A stretch of DNA of 64,000 bases from the NCBI GenBank assembly GCA_049296695.1, contig JBAQSX010000112.1, positions 4,417-68,416 of the forward strand. Reading direction: 5' to 3'. The position numbers and the translations under genes were made by a program. The stretch's first letter is position 1; every line of letters starts with the position of its first letter. Below are positions 15,973-23,212 of this stretch, piece after piece. The notes under the pieces are model-generated. The model saw only the letters and a program-made list of their open reading frames with translations, was not told where the DNA came from and made no database searches. Origin of the DNA: UBA10906 sp049296695 (GTDB lineage Bacteria > Pseudomonadota > Gammaproteobacteria > Methylococcales > Methylomonadaceae).

Positions 15973-17553
15973 TTATTTACCTAATAAATAACGATTAATA
16001 TCATCACGCGAAAAACCAATCTTTTTAGCCACTCTATCAGCATGACTGACGCGTGAAATACCTGCAATTAAACGATGCGTAGGCGCGTCATCAATAAATT
16101 CAACTTGGCGGGCAACACCCATGCGTTGTTTTAATAACTTATCCACTAATTGATGATTATGGGTAATTAAAATCGTACTATTGCCTTTACGATAAAAACC
16201 ATCTAATACCGTAGCCGACGATTCCATTTTTTCTTCAAACGTTGTGCCTTCGGATAATTCATCCAATACTACAAAACTCCGCGCACTGCTGGCTAAAAAT
16301 ATATCTTTAGTGCGTTTTAATTCAGTACCAAAACGCCCTTCACCATCATTTAATTGACTAATTTCGGGAACTTGATAAAAAATTCTATCGGCAATACTTA
16401 AAGTCGCCGCTTGTGCGGGTACAAAACCACCAATTTGCGCCATTAATTGAATTTGGGTAACGGTTTTACAAAATGCGGTTTTACCGCCACTATTAGGCCC
16501 TGTGATTAATAATAATTTTTCATGATCCATGCTTAAATTATTACCTACATAATCAGGATTTTGTTTGGCTAAAATCGGATTCATGGCTTCATGCAAAGTA
16601 ATACGATGCTGTTCACTTTCAATTAAAGTGGGTAATACCATTGCATGACCAAATGTTTCGTTTAGTTTTAAAAAGGATAATAATTCATCCATTTGCCCCA
16701 CAGCATCTAAAACCTGTGCTAATTCATCACAGTTTTTAAATTCATTCCGCAAAGGAATAATAAAATGGTCTCTATCAAAACTGCCTACTAAGGGAAAATA
16801 TAATAATAAAAACGGTGATAAAAATAGAGCTTCTTGGGGAATCGCTTCCATAATAAACGGCACAAAATAATCTAACGCGCCATAAACAATAGCCGCTAAT
16901 ACCAATAACATCGGTTTAATAATACGCGGATAAAAAACTACCGCTGGCATAAAAGAAGTTTTACGCTCCTGTTTAGATTGCATTTGTGTTTCTGTTAAAT
17001 ATACCGCCTCAGTCATTAAACAATAGGTTCTACTGCCTGCAAAAGCTTTAATATGTTCAAATAAACTTTGTAAATACGCGCTTTGCGCTTGCGGGGCGTG
17101 TTGTACTTGTTCAACTAATTCAGTAATAAAACGAATTGCGCGTTTATATTGCAAATAACCATAGCCTTCAATTTCATGTTCATTTCTGGCTGTACCAAAA
17201 GAACTTAAAAACTCACCGAATAATAAACGGTATAAATTAGTTTCATGTTGATTAGCAATGGCAATAAGGGTTTCTACTGCGGATTTTAATTCAGGATTGT
17301 TTTGTAATTCTTCTACAGCGGCTTGTTTGGCTTCAACTTCATGGATTTTATCCATTGGTTGCGCTAAGGAGCGATATAAAACTGCTTGCCCAATTAAAGT
17401 GCTGGCGCAATTAATGGCATCAAATAATTTATCGACTTCTAAAGCATTAAAACCGTTGGTATCTAATACGCCTTCGCCTAAAGGCAAGGCTTTAGTGACT
17501 TTAGTATCAATCCATGATAATTCACGCCACTTAGCTAATAAGGTTTGTTTCAT
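15973..17553 (-). CDS. Membrane-anchored MutS-like ATPase
   Basis: The product is 526 aa. The C-terminal half is a MutS domain V ATPase: P-loop GPNSGGKT at 352-359, then QIGGFVPA, GEGRFGTELKR, FVVLDELSEGTT and a THNHQL switch. The N-terminal mismatch-recognition domains of MutS are absent. Instead there is a helical region and two hydrophobic segments (about 212-236 and 242-258), predicting a membrane anchor. Such MutS-related membrane ATPases are widespread but uncharacterised; a role in ordinary mismatch repair is unlikely. It stands alone with its own terminator at 15920. Confidence 0.85.
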   Translation of the reverse strand: MKQTLLAKWRELSWIDTKVTKALPLGEGVLDTNGFNALEVDKLFDAINCASTLIGQAVLYRSLAQPMDKIHEVEAKQAAVEELQNNPELKSAVETLIAIANQHETNLYRLLFGEFLSSFGTARNEHEIEGYGYLQYKRAIRFITELVEQVQHAPQAQSAYLQSLFEHIKAFAGSRTYCLMTEAVYLTETQMQSKQERKTSFMPAVVFYPRIIKPMLLVLAAIVYGALDYFVPFIMEAIPQEALFLSPFLLLYFPLVGSFDRDHFIIPLRNEFKNCDELAQVLDAVGQMDELLSFLKLNETFGHAMVLPTLIESEQHRITLHEAMNPILAKQNPDYVGNNLSMDHEKLLLITGPNSGGKTAFCKTVTQIQLMAQIGGFVPAQAATLSIADRIFYQVPEISQLNDGEGRFGTELKRTKDIFLASSARSFVVLDELSEGTTFEEKMESSATVLDGFYRKGNSTILITHNHQLVDKLLKQRMGVARQVEFIDDAPTHRLIAGISRVSHADRVAKKIGFSRDDINRYLLGK

Positions 17554-17631
17554 GTGTTTGTCCTGTGTTAATGAATTAATGGGGTAAGGTATTATTAAGC
17601 TATTTTTTTGATGTACAATATTAGTTTTATG

Positions 17632-17970
17632 TCAGTGGACAGGACAAAAAATATGTCGTATTCCTTCACTACTACCATCAATGCCAATAATTAATCCTGT
17701 TGTATGTAATAAAGATAAAGTAATTAAAATTAGAAAGCTTATTATAAAATAAGCAGTGTAGAAGTAAGATTTTAGGTTATTTTTATAAAACAAGATTAAT
17801 GACACAGATAATGTTGTTAAACAAAGTGCATACATTAAAAAAAGAGTATCACATCCAATATTACTTCCGTGTTTACCATAGTCAGTACGGGATAGTAAAA
17901 TTTCAAAATAAATTCCTTCTATACAAAGTAATAAAAACAATAACCATGAAATAATTTTTTTAAAATTCAT
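17632..17970 (-). CDS. Small membrane protein, unknown
   Basis: A 112-aa protein with three to four hydrophobic helices (about 8-26, 44-61, 70-92) and a C-terminal tail ending in HIFCPVH. No family recognised. The hydrophobic pattern and AT-rich codon use fit a real accessory membrane protein, but there is no strong SD. It marks the left end of the defence/toxin-antitoxin island. Confidence 0.5.
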   Translation of the reverse strand: MNFKKIISWLLFLLLCIEGIYFEILLSRTDYGKHGSNIGCDTLFLMYALCLTTLSVSLILFYKNNLKSYFYTAYFIISFLILITLSLLHTTGLIIGIDGSSEGIRHIFCPVH

Positions 17971-18114
17971 TGGTGTGTTTACAGATTAAAAATATTTTCT
18001 TAAACAAATGCTTTCTGTTATGCAATTAAATTATTGGCTCTGTTTTTATAGAGAAACACGCTACATTAATTTTTACAAATATATACATTATTTTTATTCT
18101 TCCTGTGCGTAACT

Positions 18115-18415
18115 TTAATTGTTTAATTGTAATTTGCACAATTCTAAAACTGAAACTAAAGCATTAAATAGATTTTCTAGTTCTTCAATAACAAAACGTT
18201 TTTTATAAAAACTAAAACGGTTTTTTTCTAATTTAGCAACTTCCCAAATTTCACCATTAGATACTAAACCATAAACCGCTAGATTATCATTTTTATTAAT
18301 TTTTATAATGCTGAGCATTTCTAAACTACATTGCGCCCAACCTGCTGAAAAATCATCTTTCTTAGCTTCAATGACAGCGAGTAGCGGAAAATCAAAAATA
18401 ATATGACCTAAATTA
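18115..18415 (-). pseudogene. 3' fragment of an endonuclease-like gene cut by a MITE
   Basis: The reading frame continues upstream past the first ATG (18318) to the MITE edge at 18416. It encodes PNLGHIIFDFPLLAVIEAKKDDFSAGWAQC and then SIIKINKNDNLAVYGLVSNGEIWEV. The core FPLLAVIEAKKDD..GWAQC resembles a PD-(D/E)xK nuclease-like domain (xVxEAKxD) found in uncharacterised proteins. The 5' part is missing beyond the element, so the gene is disrupted. Confidence 0.65.
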
Positions 18416-18530
18416 GGTAGTGCTTCAAAAGAGTAGGTTTTAACAAAACGCCATTTTAGCTGGAGTTCAAACCTAGGTTTGAACTCCGAAAGTTTTAATA
18501 TTAACTAACCTACTTTTTTGATGCACTACC
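18416..18530. mobile_element. MITE-like element, family R3, copy 2
   Basis: 115 bp, near-identical to 4239-4353 but inverted: same terminal repeats (GGTAGTGC...GCACTACC), same central palindrome and same AAAACGCCATTTTAGC arm. It lies at the point where the coding frame at 18115-18415 stops being open upstream, so it interrupts that gene. The flanks CTAAATTA / CTATTGTC do not give a clear target duplication. Confidence 0.85.
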
Positions 18531-18747
18531 CTATTGTCATTGCCATTTCTTTGATGTTTTCTATATCAGCAGTTGATGTGGTTACACGATTTTTATATTT
18601 ACCTGCCAGTTTATTTATTCGATGTGTATTACTGTTTTCGCGCAATAATTCCGTTTTATTTTCTTGGTCGCGCAAAATGATAACGGTGAATTTTTCCCCT
18701 GTGGCAATAGCTAAGTGTTTACTGGATAAACTGTGCGAGTTATCCAT
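18526..18747 (-). pseudogene. Open frame MDNSHSL..., cut at its 3' end by the MITE
   Basis: The 73-codon frame starts MDNSHSLSSKHLAIATGEKF and runs into the MITE, which supplies its stop codon. No family recognised. The first 25 codons are the same sequence as in the repeated leader segments at 21253-21356, 21850-21953 and 22442-22513, so this may be the longest surviving copy of a small gene. It could be a real antitoxin-like protein fragment or a non-coding leader. Confidence 0.4.
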
Positions 18748-18777
18748 TATTAATTATTGGGTTGACGATTTTCATAA
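18674..18777 (-). repeat. Leader repeat L, copy a
   Basis: A 104-bp segment (plus-strand landmarks AACGGTGAATTTTTC, GATAAACTGTGCGAGTTATC, GGGTTGACGATT) recurs in the same orientation at 21253-21356, 21850-21953 and, truncated, 22442-22513. It contains two small hairpins, GGTGAA/TTCGCC and GATAAACT/AGTTATC. Confidence 0.75.
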
Positions 18778-18833
18778 TTAGAGTCTCTATTTTTAATCAA
18801 TACGGATTGAAAATAAAAAGCATTAAGTATTTT

Positions 18834-19346
18834 CTATTTCCTAATACCTATAAAGGGATTTTCTTCGCTGTCAGGCTCATAAGGTTTTAATGGCTCGTCT
18901 GTTGTCCAAATATGCACTTTATTATGTTTAGTTTTTAGACTTTTAGCTTCTAATAAAACCGCAGAATCGGTAAGTCCTAAACCTTGTTGAGCAAACTCAT
19001 TAGCAAATTGCTGTATAAAAATATCTAAATTATCACTGAGTTCTTTAACAACGGCTGAATTAGCAAAAGGCACGATATTATAAAGAACAATTTTATCATC
19101 TATACAATCATGTACAATTTTAGAAAATTTATTCGCTAATAAACGGCGTAAATTACCATCGTCAACATGAGCAATGTGATTGGCTAATTCAAATAACACA
19201 GGAATAGGAAAATATAATCTGTATTGATTTTTAATAGCGATATTAAATCTACGTTTAATTTCTTCTGCATTTTCTTCAGTAAAATGTTTTGGGATTCTAA
19301 ACAATTCAACTAAATAACCTGTATCAAAGATAATATAAGTAATCAT
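18834..19346 (-). CDS. PIN-domain nuclease-like protein, partner of the ATPase
   Basis: I choose the ATG at 19346 (170 aa), which overlaps the stop of the upstream ATPase gene as TAATG, rather than the in-frame start at 19364. Acidic residues sit where PIN nucleases need them: D in IIFDTGYLVEL near the N-terminus, E in PVLFELANH, D in GLGLTDSAVLLEA and D in WTTDEPL. PIN domains are metal-dependent ribonucleases common in toxins and defence. The tight overlap with an SMC/OLD-like ATPase suggests that the ATPase controls or delivers the nuclease. Confidence 0.75.
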   Translation of the reverse strand: MITYIIFDTGYLVELFRIPKHFTEENAEEIKRRFNIAIKNQYRLYFPIPVLFELANHIAHVDDGNLRRLLANKFSKIVHDCIDDKIVLYNIVPFANSAVVKELSDNLDIFIQQFANEFAQQGLGLTDSAVLLEAKSLKTKHNKVHIWTTDEPLKPYEPDSEENPFIGIRK

Positions 19347-20635
19347 TAGAACAAATCCAACCATTCTTGCGCTTTGCGCTGTTGTTCTTGTTCAAAATTA
19401 GGCATTAAATAGTTTTCTAATACATTACGCGTTACTAAATCGCCTAACGCGCCTTTTTGTAATAATACATCAGCATAAGGTACTTGTAATAAAGGCGTTA
19501 ATTTATCAGCTTTTTCTTGGTGGTCATAATGACATACGACCACACAATCTAATTGCTCAGGTGTTAAACTATTTAACGTAGCAGGATTGTGGCTGGTGAC
19601 TAATACATTTAGCTTTCGTTTGTGACTACATTCCCAAATCGTATCTATTAATAATTTAACCCGCGAAGGGTGAATACCATTATCTAATTCTTCAATTACT
19701 ATTCTCGAATGCTCTGGAATAGTTTCTAATGCTGTTAATATCGCTAAGGTGCGTAATGTACCATCTGATAATAAACGGGCATCAATAATTAAACCGTCTT
19801 CACGTTTTAATGCAAGTAATACATCATTAGCTTGAGTGGTAATAAATTCAAAGTCTATAAATGGTTCTTCGGGAAGTTGTTTTAGTTTATCTAGTAATTT
19901 AGGTAATAACTTTTCGGATAATTCTTTGTTTTCATCGTTGATTTTAATTGTATACAAAATACTTGAAAGATTTGAGCCATCTTTAGTTAATTGGCTTGCA
20001 CCAATTCTTTCATAATTACGCATTACATGAGGGTGAAGGTCAAAAACAAAAGCAGATTTTAAATAAGATTTAACCGTATTTATGTATTTCATTGCCTTAT
20101 CAATCGAATCAGCATTGATTTTTTTTAAATAGAGTTGCATTAAGATAGCATTAGAGTATTGAGATAAAACAGAACAATCTGCGGGTAATTGTAAAGTAGG
20201 TTTATTTTTACCTCTTGAAAAATTATTATAACTAACTGTTAAAATATTAGATGATGGAACTTTAGTTGCTTTAAAATAATTTGTGTTGTCAATAATTAAG
20301 TTTTCAGTGAGAATTCCTAAATTTATTATGCTATGCAAAGTTATTTGATAGGTAATCATATTGGTATTAAAGAACAATGTAAAACTATCTTGATTATTAT
20401 TTTCTTTTCGCATACAGCCTTGCAATCCGCCACGAATTTCAAATCCATTACCGTTACCATGTCCTATATCATTAATTTCATGTAAAGGACGACCGCTTGC
20501 TAATTGAGCTAATAATTCTATACCTTCAATAACATTTGTTTTCCCAGAACCATTACGACCAATTAATAATGTCATTGGTTTTGATAAAGGTATATGTGCA
20601 TTTTTAAAACCTTTAAAATCTATAAAAGAATACAT
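19346..20635 (-). CDS. AAA/OLD-like ATPase (AAA_21 type)
   Basis: The product is 429 aa. The N-terminus FIDFKGFKNAHIPL leads to Walker A GRNGSGKT (26-33). The C-terminal half has the ABC-type LSDGTLRTLAILTAL signature, Walker B IVIEELDNGIHPSR and a TSHNPATL switch. This is the RecF/OLD-like ATPase layout shared by many anti-phage systems. There is no TOPRIM domain at the C-terminus; instead a separate PIN-like protein is encoded with overlapping codons. I infer a two-gene defence module. A known system name cannot be given from sequence alone. Confidence 0.85.
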   Translation of the reverse strand: MYSFIDFKGFKNAHIPLSKPMTLLIGRNGSGKTNVIEGIELLAQLASGRPLHEINDIGHGNGNGFEIRGGLQGCMRKENNNQDSFTLFFNTNMITYQITLHSIINLGILTENLIIDNTNYFKATKVPSSNILTVSYNNFSRGKNKPTLQLPADCSVLSQYSNAILMQLYLKKINADSIDKAMKYINTVKSYLKSAFVFDLHPHVMRNYERIGASQLTKDGSNLSSILYTIKINDENKELSEKLLPKLLDKLKQLPEEPFIDFEFITTQANDVLLALKREDGLIIDARLLSDGTLRTLAILTALETIPEHSRIVIEELDNGIHPSRVKLLIDTIWECSHKRKLNVLVTSHNPATLNSLTPEQLDCVVVCHYDHQEKADKLTPLLQVPYADVLLQKGALGDLVTRNVLENYLMPNFEQEQQRKAQEWLDLF

Positions 20636-20750
20636 ATTAAAATTAACTTATAAGTAGAAAATCATTAGAAAAAGTAAATCACTCCGCTTTTTTAATATTA
20701 AACCGTATTTTTTAAATTCATTTAATACTGAAAAATATTTACGAGAAAAT

Positions 20751-21006
20751 TTAGAATAATTCACCATGTGAACCTGTTCGAGTTAAAATAACCTTATCAT
20801 CTTTTAATTGGTAAATAAGTAACCAGTTTGGTTTTATATGACATTCTTTATAACCTTTCCAATTGCCCGTCAAATAATGGTCTTTATATTTTTCAGGTAA
20901 TACTTGATTGTGTGTAAGTAATTCCACAATCAATAGTGTAACGTCCTGAATGTTTCACCCGTTTTAAATCTTGTTTAAATTGCGATGTTTGAACAACTGT
21001 TTTCAC
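20751..21006 (-). pseudogene. YafQ-type mRNA interferase toxin, frameshifted
   Basis: A GTG start at 21006 overlaps the antitoxin stop and encodes VKTVVQTSQFKQDLKRVKHSGRYTI. The frame is then lost near 20935 and resumes in another frame as IVELLTHNQVLPEKYKDHYL, then GNWKGYKECHIKPNWLLIYQ and LTRTGSHGELF. Both halves match YafQ (H-x-L-xGxWKGxxxCHIxPDWLLIY), so one small indel split the gene. The total length (256 nt) is not a multiple of three. The downstream half could start at TTG 20933 but would lack the N-terminal helices. Confidence 0.8.
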
Positions 21007-21227
21007 GCTTCATTCCATTGCTGGCGTAAGTCGTCCAAACTCACTGTTTCATATTCACCCCGTTCTGCGGCTTCCATTGCATCAATCGTTTTTTGATTGG
21101 GTTGTTTATACGTTCTTTTTTGGTGTAATGAATTGATAAAATCAATGACTTCAATCAATTCTATTTCGTTTAGTGTTTCAATTTGTTGTTGAATTTGTGT
21201 GTAATGATTGCGTGTAGTTGTTTGCAT
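21003..21227 (-). CDS. Antitoxin of the broken YafQ module
   Basis: A 74-aa protein. The C-terminus IDAMEAAERGEYETVSLDDLRQQWNEA is the common tail of RelB/DinJ-type and related antitoxins that wraps the toxin. The N-terminus is a helix rich in Gln/Glu and Ile/Leu. It overlaps the toxin start by 4 nt. Leader repeat L copy b lies 26 bp upstream. Confidence 0.75.
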   Translation of the reverse strand: MQTTTRNHYTQIQQQIETLNEIELIEVIDFINSLHQKRTYKQPNQKTIDAMEAAERGEYETVSLDDLRQQWNEA

Positions 21228-21252
21228 TTTTATACCTTTGAAAACAAATCTA

Positions 21253-21356
21253 AATAATAAACGGTGAATTTTTCGCCTGTGGGAATAGCTAAGTGTTTAC
21301 TAGATAAACTGTGCGAGTTATCCATGATTAATTATTGGGTTGACGATTTGCATAGT
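21253..21356 (-). repeat. Leader repeat L, copy b
   Basis: A copy of the 104-bp L repeat, immediately upstream of the antitoxin gene at 21003-21227 and 8 bp below the stop of the DUF2283 gene. Same orientation as the other copies. It also encodes MDNSHSLSSKHLAIPTGEKF in the same frame position. Confidence 0.75.
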
Positions 21357-21364
21357 TTTATCTT

Positions 21365-21565
21365 TTAAGCCACTTTTTGTAATTCGCTATTGAGTTCAAC
21401 AGGTAATAAGTTTTCTTGTTTTGCATTTAAAATAACTATTTCACCCACACCTGTTGCGGTCATGCCAATATTGACATTCCAATTTAATGAAATATCTTTA
21501 ATTATTTTCTCGTTATTAAATTCAATAACTAAAATATCATCTTCGGGATAGTAATTAAGTTTCAT
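21365..21565 (-). CDS. DUF2283 small protein
   Basis: The start at 21565 (MKLNYYPEDDILVIEFN) overlaps the DUF4258 stop as ATGA and gives 66 aa; the longer frame from 21589 adds eight untypical residues. The sequence YYPEDDILVIEF and a VGEIVILNA-like centre are typical of DUF2283. This family usually sits beside DUF4258 genes and is regarded as a candidate antitoxin. Function is not established. Confidence 0.75.
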   Translation of the reverse strand: MKLNYYPEDDILVIEFNNEKIIKDISLNWNVNIGMTATGVGEIVILNAKQENLLPVELNSELQKVA

Positions 21566-21825
21566 AACTGATTTTCCTCTAATTGCCAATTAATCATGAC
21601 AGTTTTAACAATAATGGCTTGTGTTAATATTATTGCCGCGCAAAGCATATTATCATCACGGTTATGATAATGTTTGTATATCCAAACATCAGTTTCTGTT
21701 TTATGTTGTATTGTGCCTGTTTCAATTAAATCATACAGCATTTCTTCTGTAATAGAACGTTTTAGCATACGTTCATTAACGTGATGCGTGAGTCTGATAT
21801 TACGCTGAAAACGTTGGCTATACAT
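21562..21825 (-). CDS. DUF4258 small protein (putative toxin)
   Basis: The 87-aa product carries HVNERMLKRSITEEMLYDLIETG and IIVKTVMI, the pattern of DUF4258: an HxxxRMxxRxI helix followed by a short sheet, BrnT/RelE-like in shape. With the overlapping DUF2283 gene it forms a toxin-antitoxin-like pair. Leader repeat L copy c begins 25 bp upstream. Confidence 0.75.
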   Translation of the reverse strand: MYSQRFQRNIRLTHHVNERMLKRSITEEMLYDLIETGTIQHKTETDVWIYKHYHNRDDNMLCAAIILTQAIIVKTVMINWQLEENQL

Positions 21826-21849
21826 ATTTATTTGTCGATGTGGTCACAC

Positions 21850-21953
21850 AAAATAATAACGGTGAATTTTTCGCCTGTGGGAATAGGTAACTGATTAATG
21901 GATAAACTGTGCGAGTTATCCGTGATTAATTCTTGAGTTGACGATTTGCATAA
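21850..21953 (-). repeat. Leader repeat L, copy c
   Basis: A copy of the L repeat, upstream of the DUF4258 gene and directly abutting the YafQ stop at 21954. It has diverged in the middle (GGTAACTGATTAATGG) and changes the encoded peptide to DNSHSLSINQLPIPTGEKF. Confidence 0.72.
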
Positions 21954-22217
21954 TTAAAGCCCTAATTCAGAATGTGAACCTAAGCGTATTAATTGTAAAA
22001 TGTCAGCGTTAGGTTTGCGATAAATTAAAATTAAATCAGGGCGAATGTGACAATCTCTAAAATCTTTCCATTCGCCTGTTAAAGCATGGTCACAAAATCT
22101 TTCTGCTAAGGCTTCGTCATTGGCTAATTTATATAATGCTTCAATAAAGGCGGATTCTAATGTCGTTATCTTTTTAAAATCTCGTTTAAAAGCCGTTGTC
22201 CATTCAATTTTTCTCAT
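21954..22217 (-). CDS. YafQ-type mRNA interferase toxin
   Basis: The 87-aa ribosome-dependent endoribonuclease is of the RelE superfamily. MRKIEWTTAFKRDFKK, DHALTGEWKDFRDCHIRPDLILIY and LIRLGSHSEL match the YafQ family, including the catalytic His in CHI and the terminal GSHSEL. The frame is intact, unlike the sister copy at 20751. It overlaps the antitoxin by 4 nt. Confidence 0.88.
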   Translation of the reverse strand: MRKIEWTTAFKRDFKKITTLESAFIEALYKLANDEALAERFCDHALTGEWKDFRDCHIRPDLILIYRKPNADILQLIRLGSHSELGL

Positions 22218-22423
22218 GATTTATGCGCGGCTATTAGTTGTTCAATACTATCCGCTTTTTCTAATTGTCCTAAACGCGCTTCTTGCATGGCTTCAATGGT
22301 TTCTGCGTTGGGAATAAAAGACTCTAAATTAGGCGCTATTTTAATACGCACCGCTAACTTTTTTAATATGTTTAATACTTCGGGGTAATCACTGTCTTCA
22401 ATTTCTAAGGTTATCGTTTGCAT
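22214..22423 (-). CDS. Antitoxin of the intact YafQ module
   Basis: A 69-aa protein with an N-terminal MQTITLEIEDSDYPEVLNILKK beta-helix and a C-terminal helix with ETIEAMQEARLGQLEKADSIEQLI, which would wrap the toxin. The ATGA overlap with the toxin is typical. It is distinct in sequence from the antitoxin at 21003. Repeat L copy d sits 19 bp upstream. Confidence 0.8.
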   Translation of the reverse strand: MQTITLEIEDSDYPEVLNILKKLAVRIKIAPNLESFIPNAETIEAMQEARLGQLEKADSIEQLIAAHKS

Positions 22424-22441
22424 GGCTTTTCTCTAATTGAA

Positions 22442-22513
22442 CCTAATAAGTGTTTAATGGATAAACTGTGTGAATTATCCATGATTAATTCTTGGGTTGA
22501 CGATTTGCATAAT
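22442..22513 (-). repeat. Leader repeat L, copy d (truncated)
   Basis: The last about 70 bp of the L repeat (GATAAACTGTGTGAATTATCC ... GGGTTGACGATTTGCAT), upstream of the YafQ antitoxin gene and downstream of ptuB. Confidence 0.7.
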
Positions 22514-22534
22514 AATACTATTCACAGTAATAAA

Positions 22535-23212
22535 TTAAACTTGATAAAATTGTTTCAACATTGAATAAAATTTGGGTAATCGGGATACATCAATATCATT
22601 GAGTTCTTCTATTACTTCAAAAAGGTCACGTTCAGCATAAATGTCAAGTTGAATTTTACGCATATTTTGCAAATCTCTATGATTTAAATTTAATGCAATT
22701 TCAATCATATACTGTGCTTTTTCATTCCTATCTTTTGCAAATTCATTCTTGTCTTTTGCAAAGATTTTTCCCTCAGTATCATATTCAAAATAATCTTCAA
22801 TATCTGTTATTTCATGCGGATGTAAAAATAACGTTTCATCATATTCATCATCTTTTTTATCTTCACAAAAGTCTATATCTTCTGGAGTTAAAATTTTAGT
22901 GTCTTTTACTCCTTTTTTATCTATATACTTTTTACAGGCAACAGCTAAGTTAGTAAATTCGTAGGTCAGCTCAGGACGTTTTTTTCTAGGTCTAATATGT
23001 TCTACCATTGATGGTGGTAGCAATTCAGCTTCCTTTTTTTCAAAAAGCCATTGTTGACAATAAATACATAATCCTTTTTGTTGTTTTAAAATATGATTAT
23101 GCAAGGTGTTTTTTATATCAGTTGGCAGATTCCATTTACCTAAATGCGCTTTGTTGTCAGCAATATAAGTCTCAAATTCAGAGCAAGTTTCAGTTTTATC
23201 TATGAAGCGCAT
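22535..23212 (-). CDS. ptuB: Septu-like HNH nuclease PtuB
   Basis: The 225-aa product belongs to the HNH family seen with Septu and retron-linked ATPases. It shows CIYCQQ (C49, C52), a VEHIRPRKK core, and the downstream ETLFLHPHEITDIEDYFEYDTEG segment typical of this family. The second zinc pair is atypical: NLAVACKKYIDKKG keeps only one Cys (C93), where NxxxxCxxCN is usual. It overlaps the ATPase gene by 1 nt (TAATG). In Septu, PtuB is the nuclease effector held by PtuA. Confidence 0.82.
   Translation of the reverse strand: MRFIDKTETCSEFETYIADNKAHLGKWNLPTDIKNTLHNHILKQQKGLCIYCQQWLFEKKEAELLPPSMVEHIRPRKKRPELTYEFTNLAVACKKYIDKKGVKDTKILTPEDIDFCEDKKDDEYDETLFLHPHEITDIEDYFEYDTEGKIFAKDKNEFAKDRNEKAQYMIEIALNLNHRDLQNMRKIQLDIYAERDLFEVIEELNDIDVSRLPKFYSMLKQFYQV

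Noticed and set aside
18674..22513. Integron attC sites
   Set aside because: The L repeats lack GTTRRRY/RYYYAAC core sites in the right geometry and no integrase gene is in the window.
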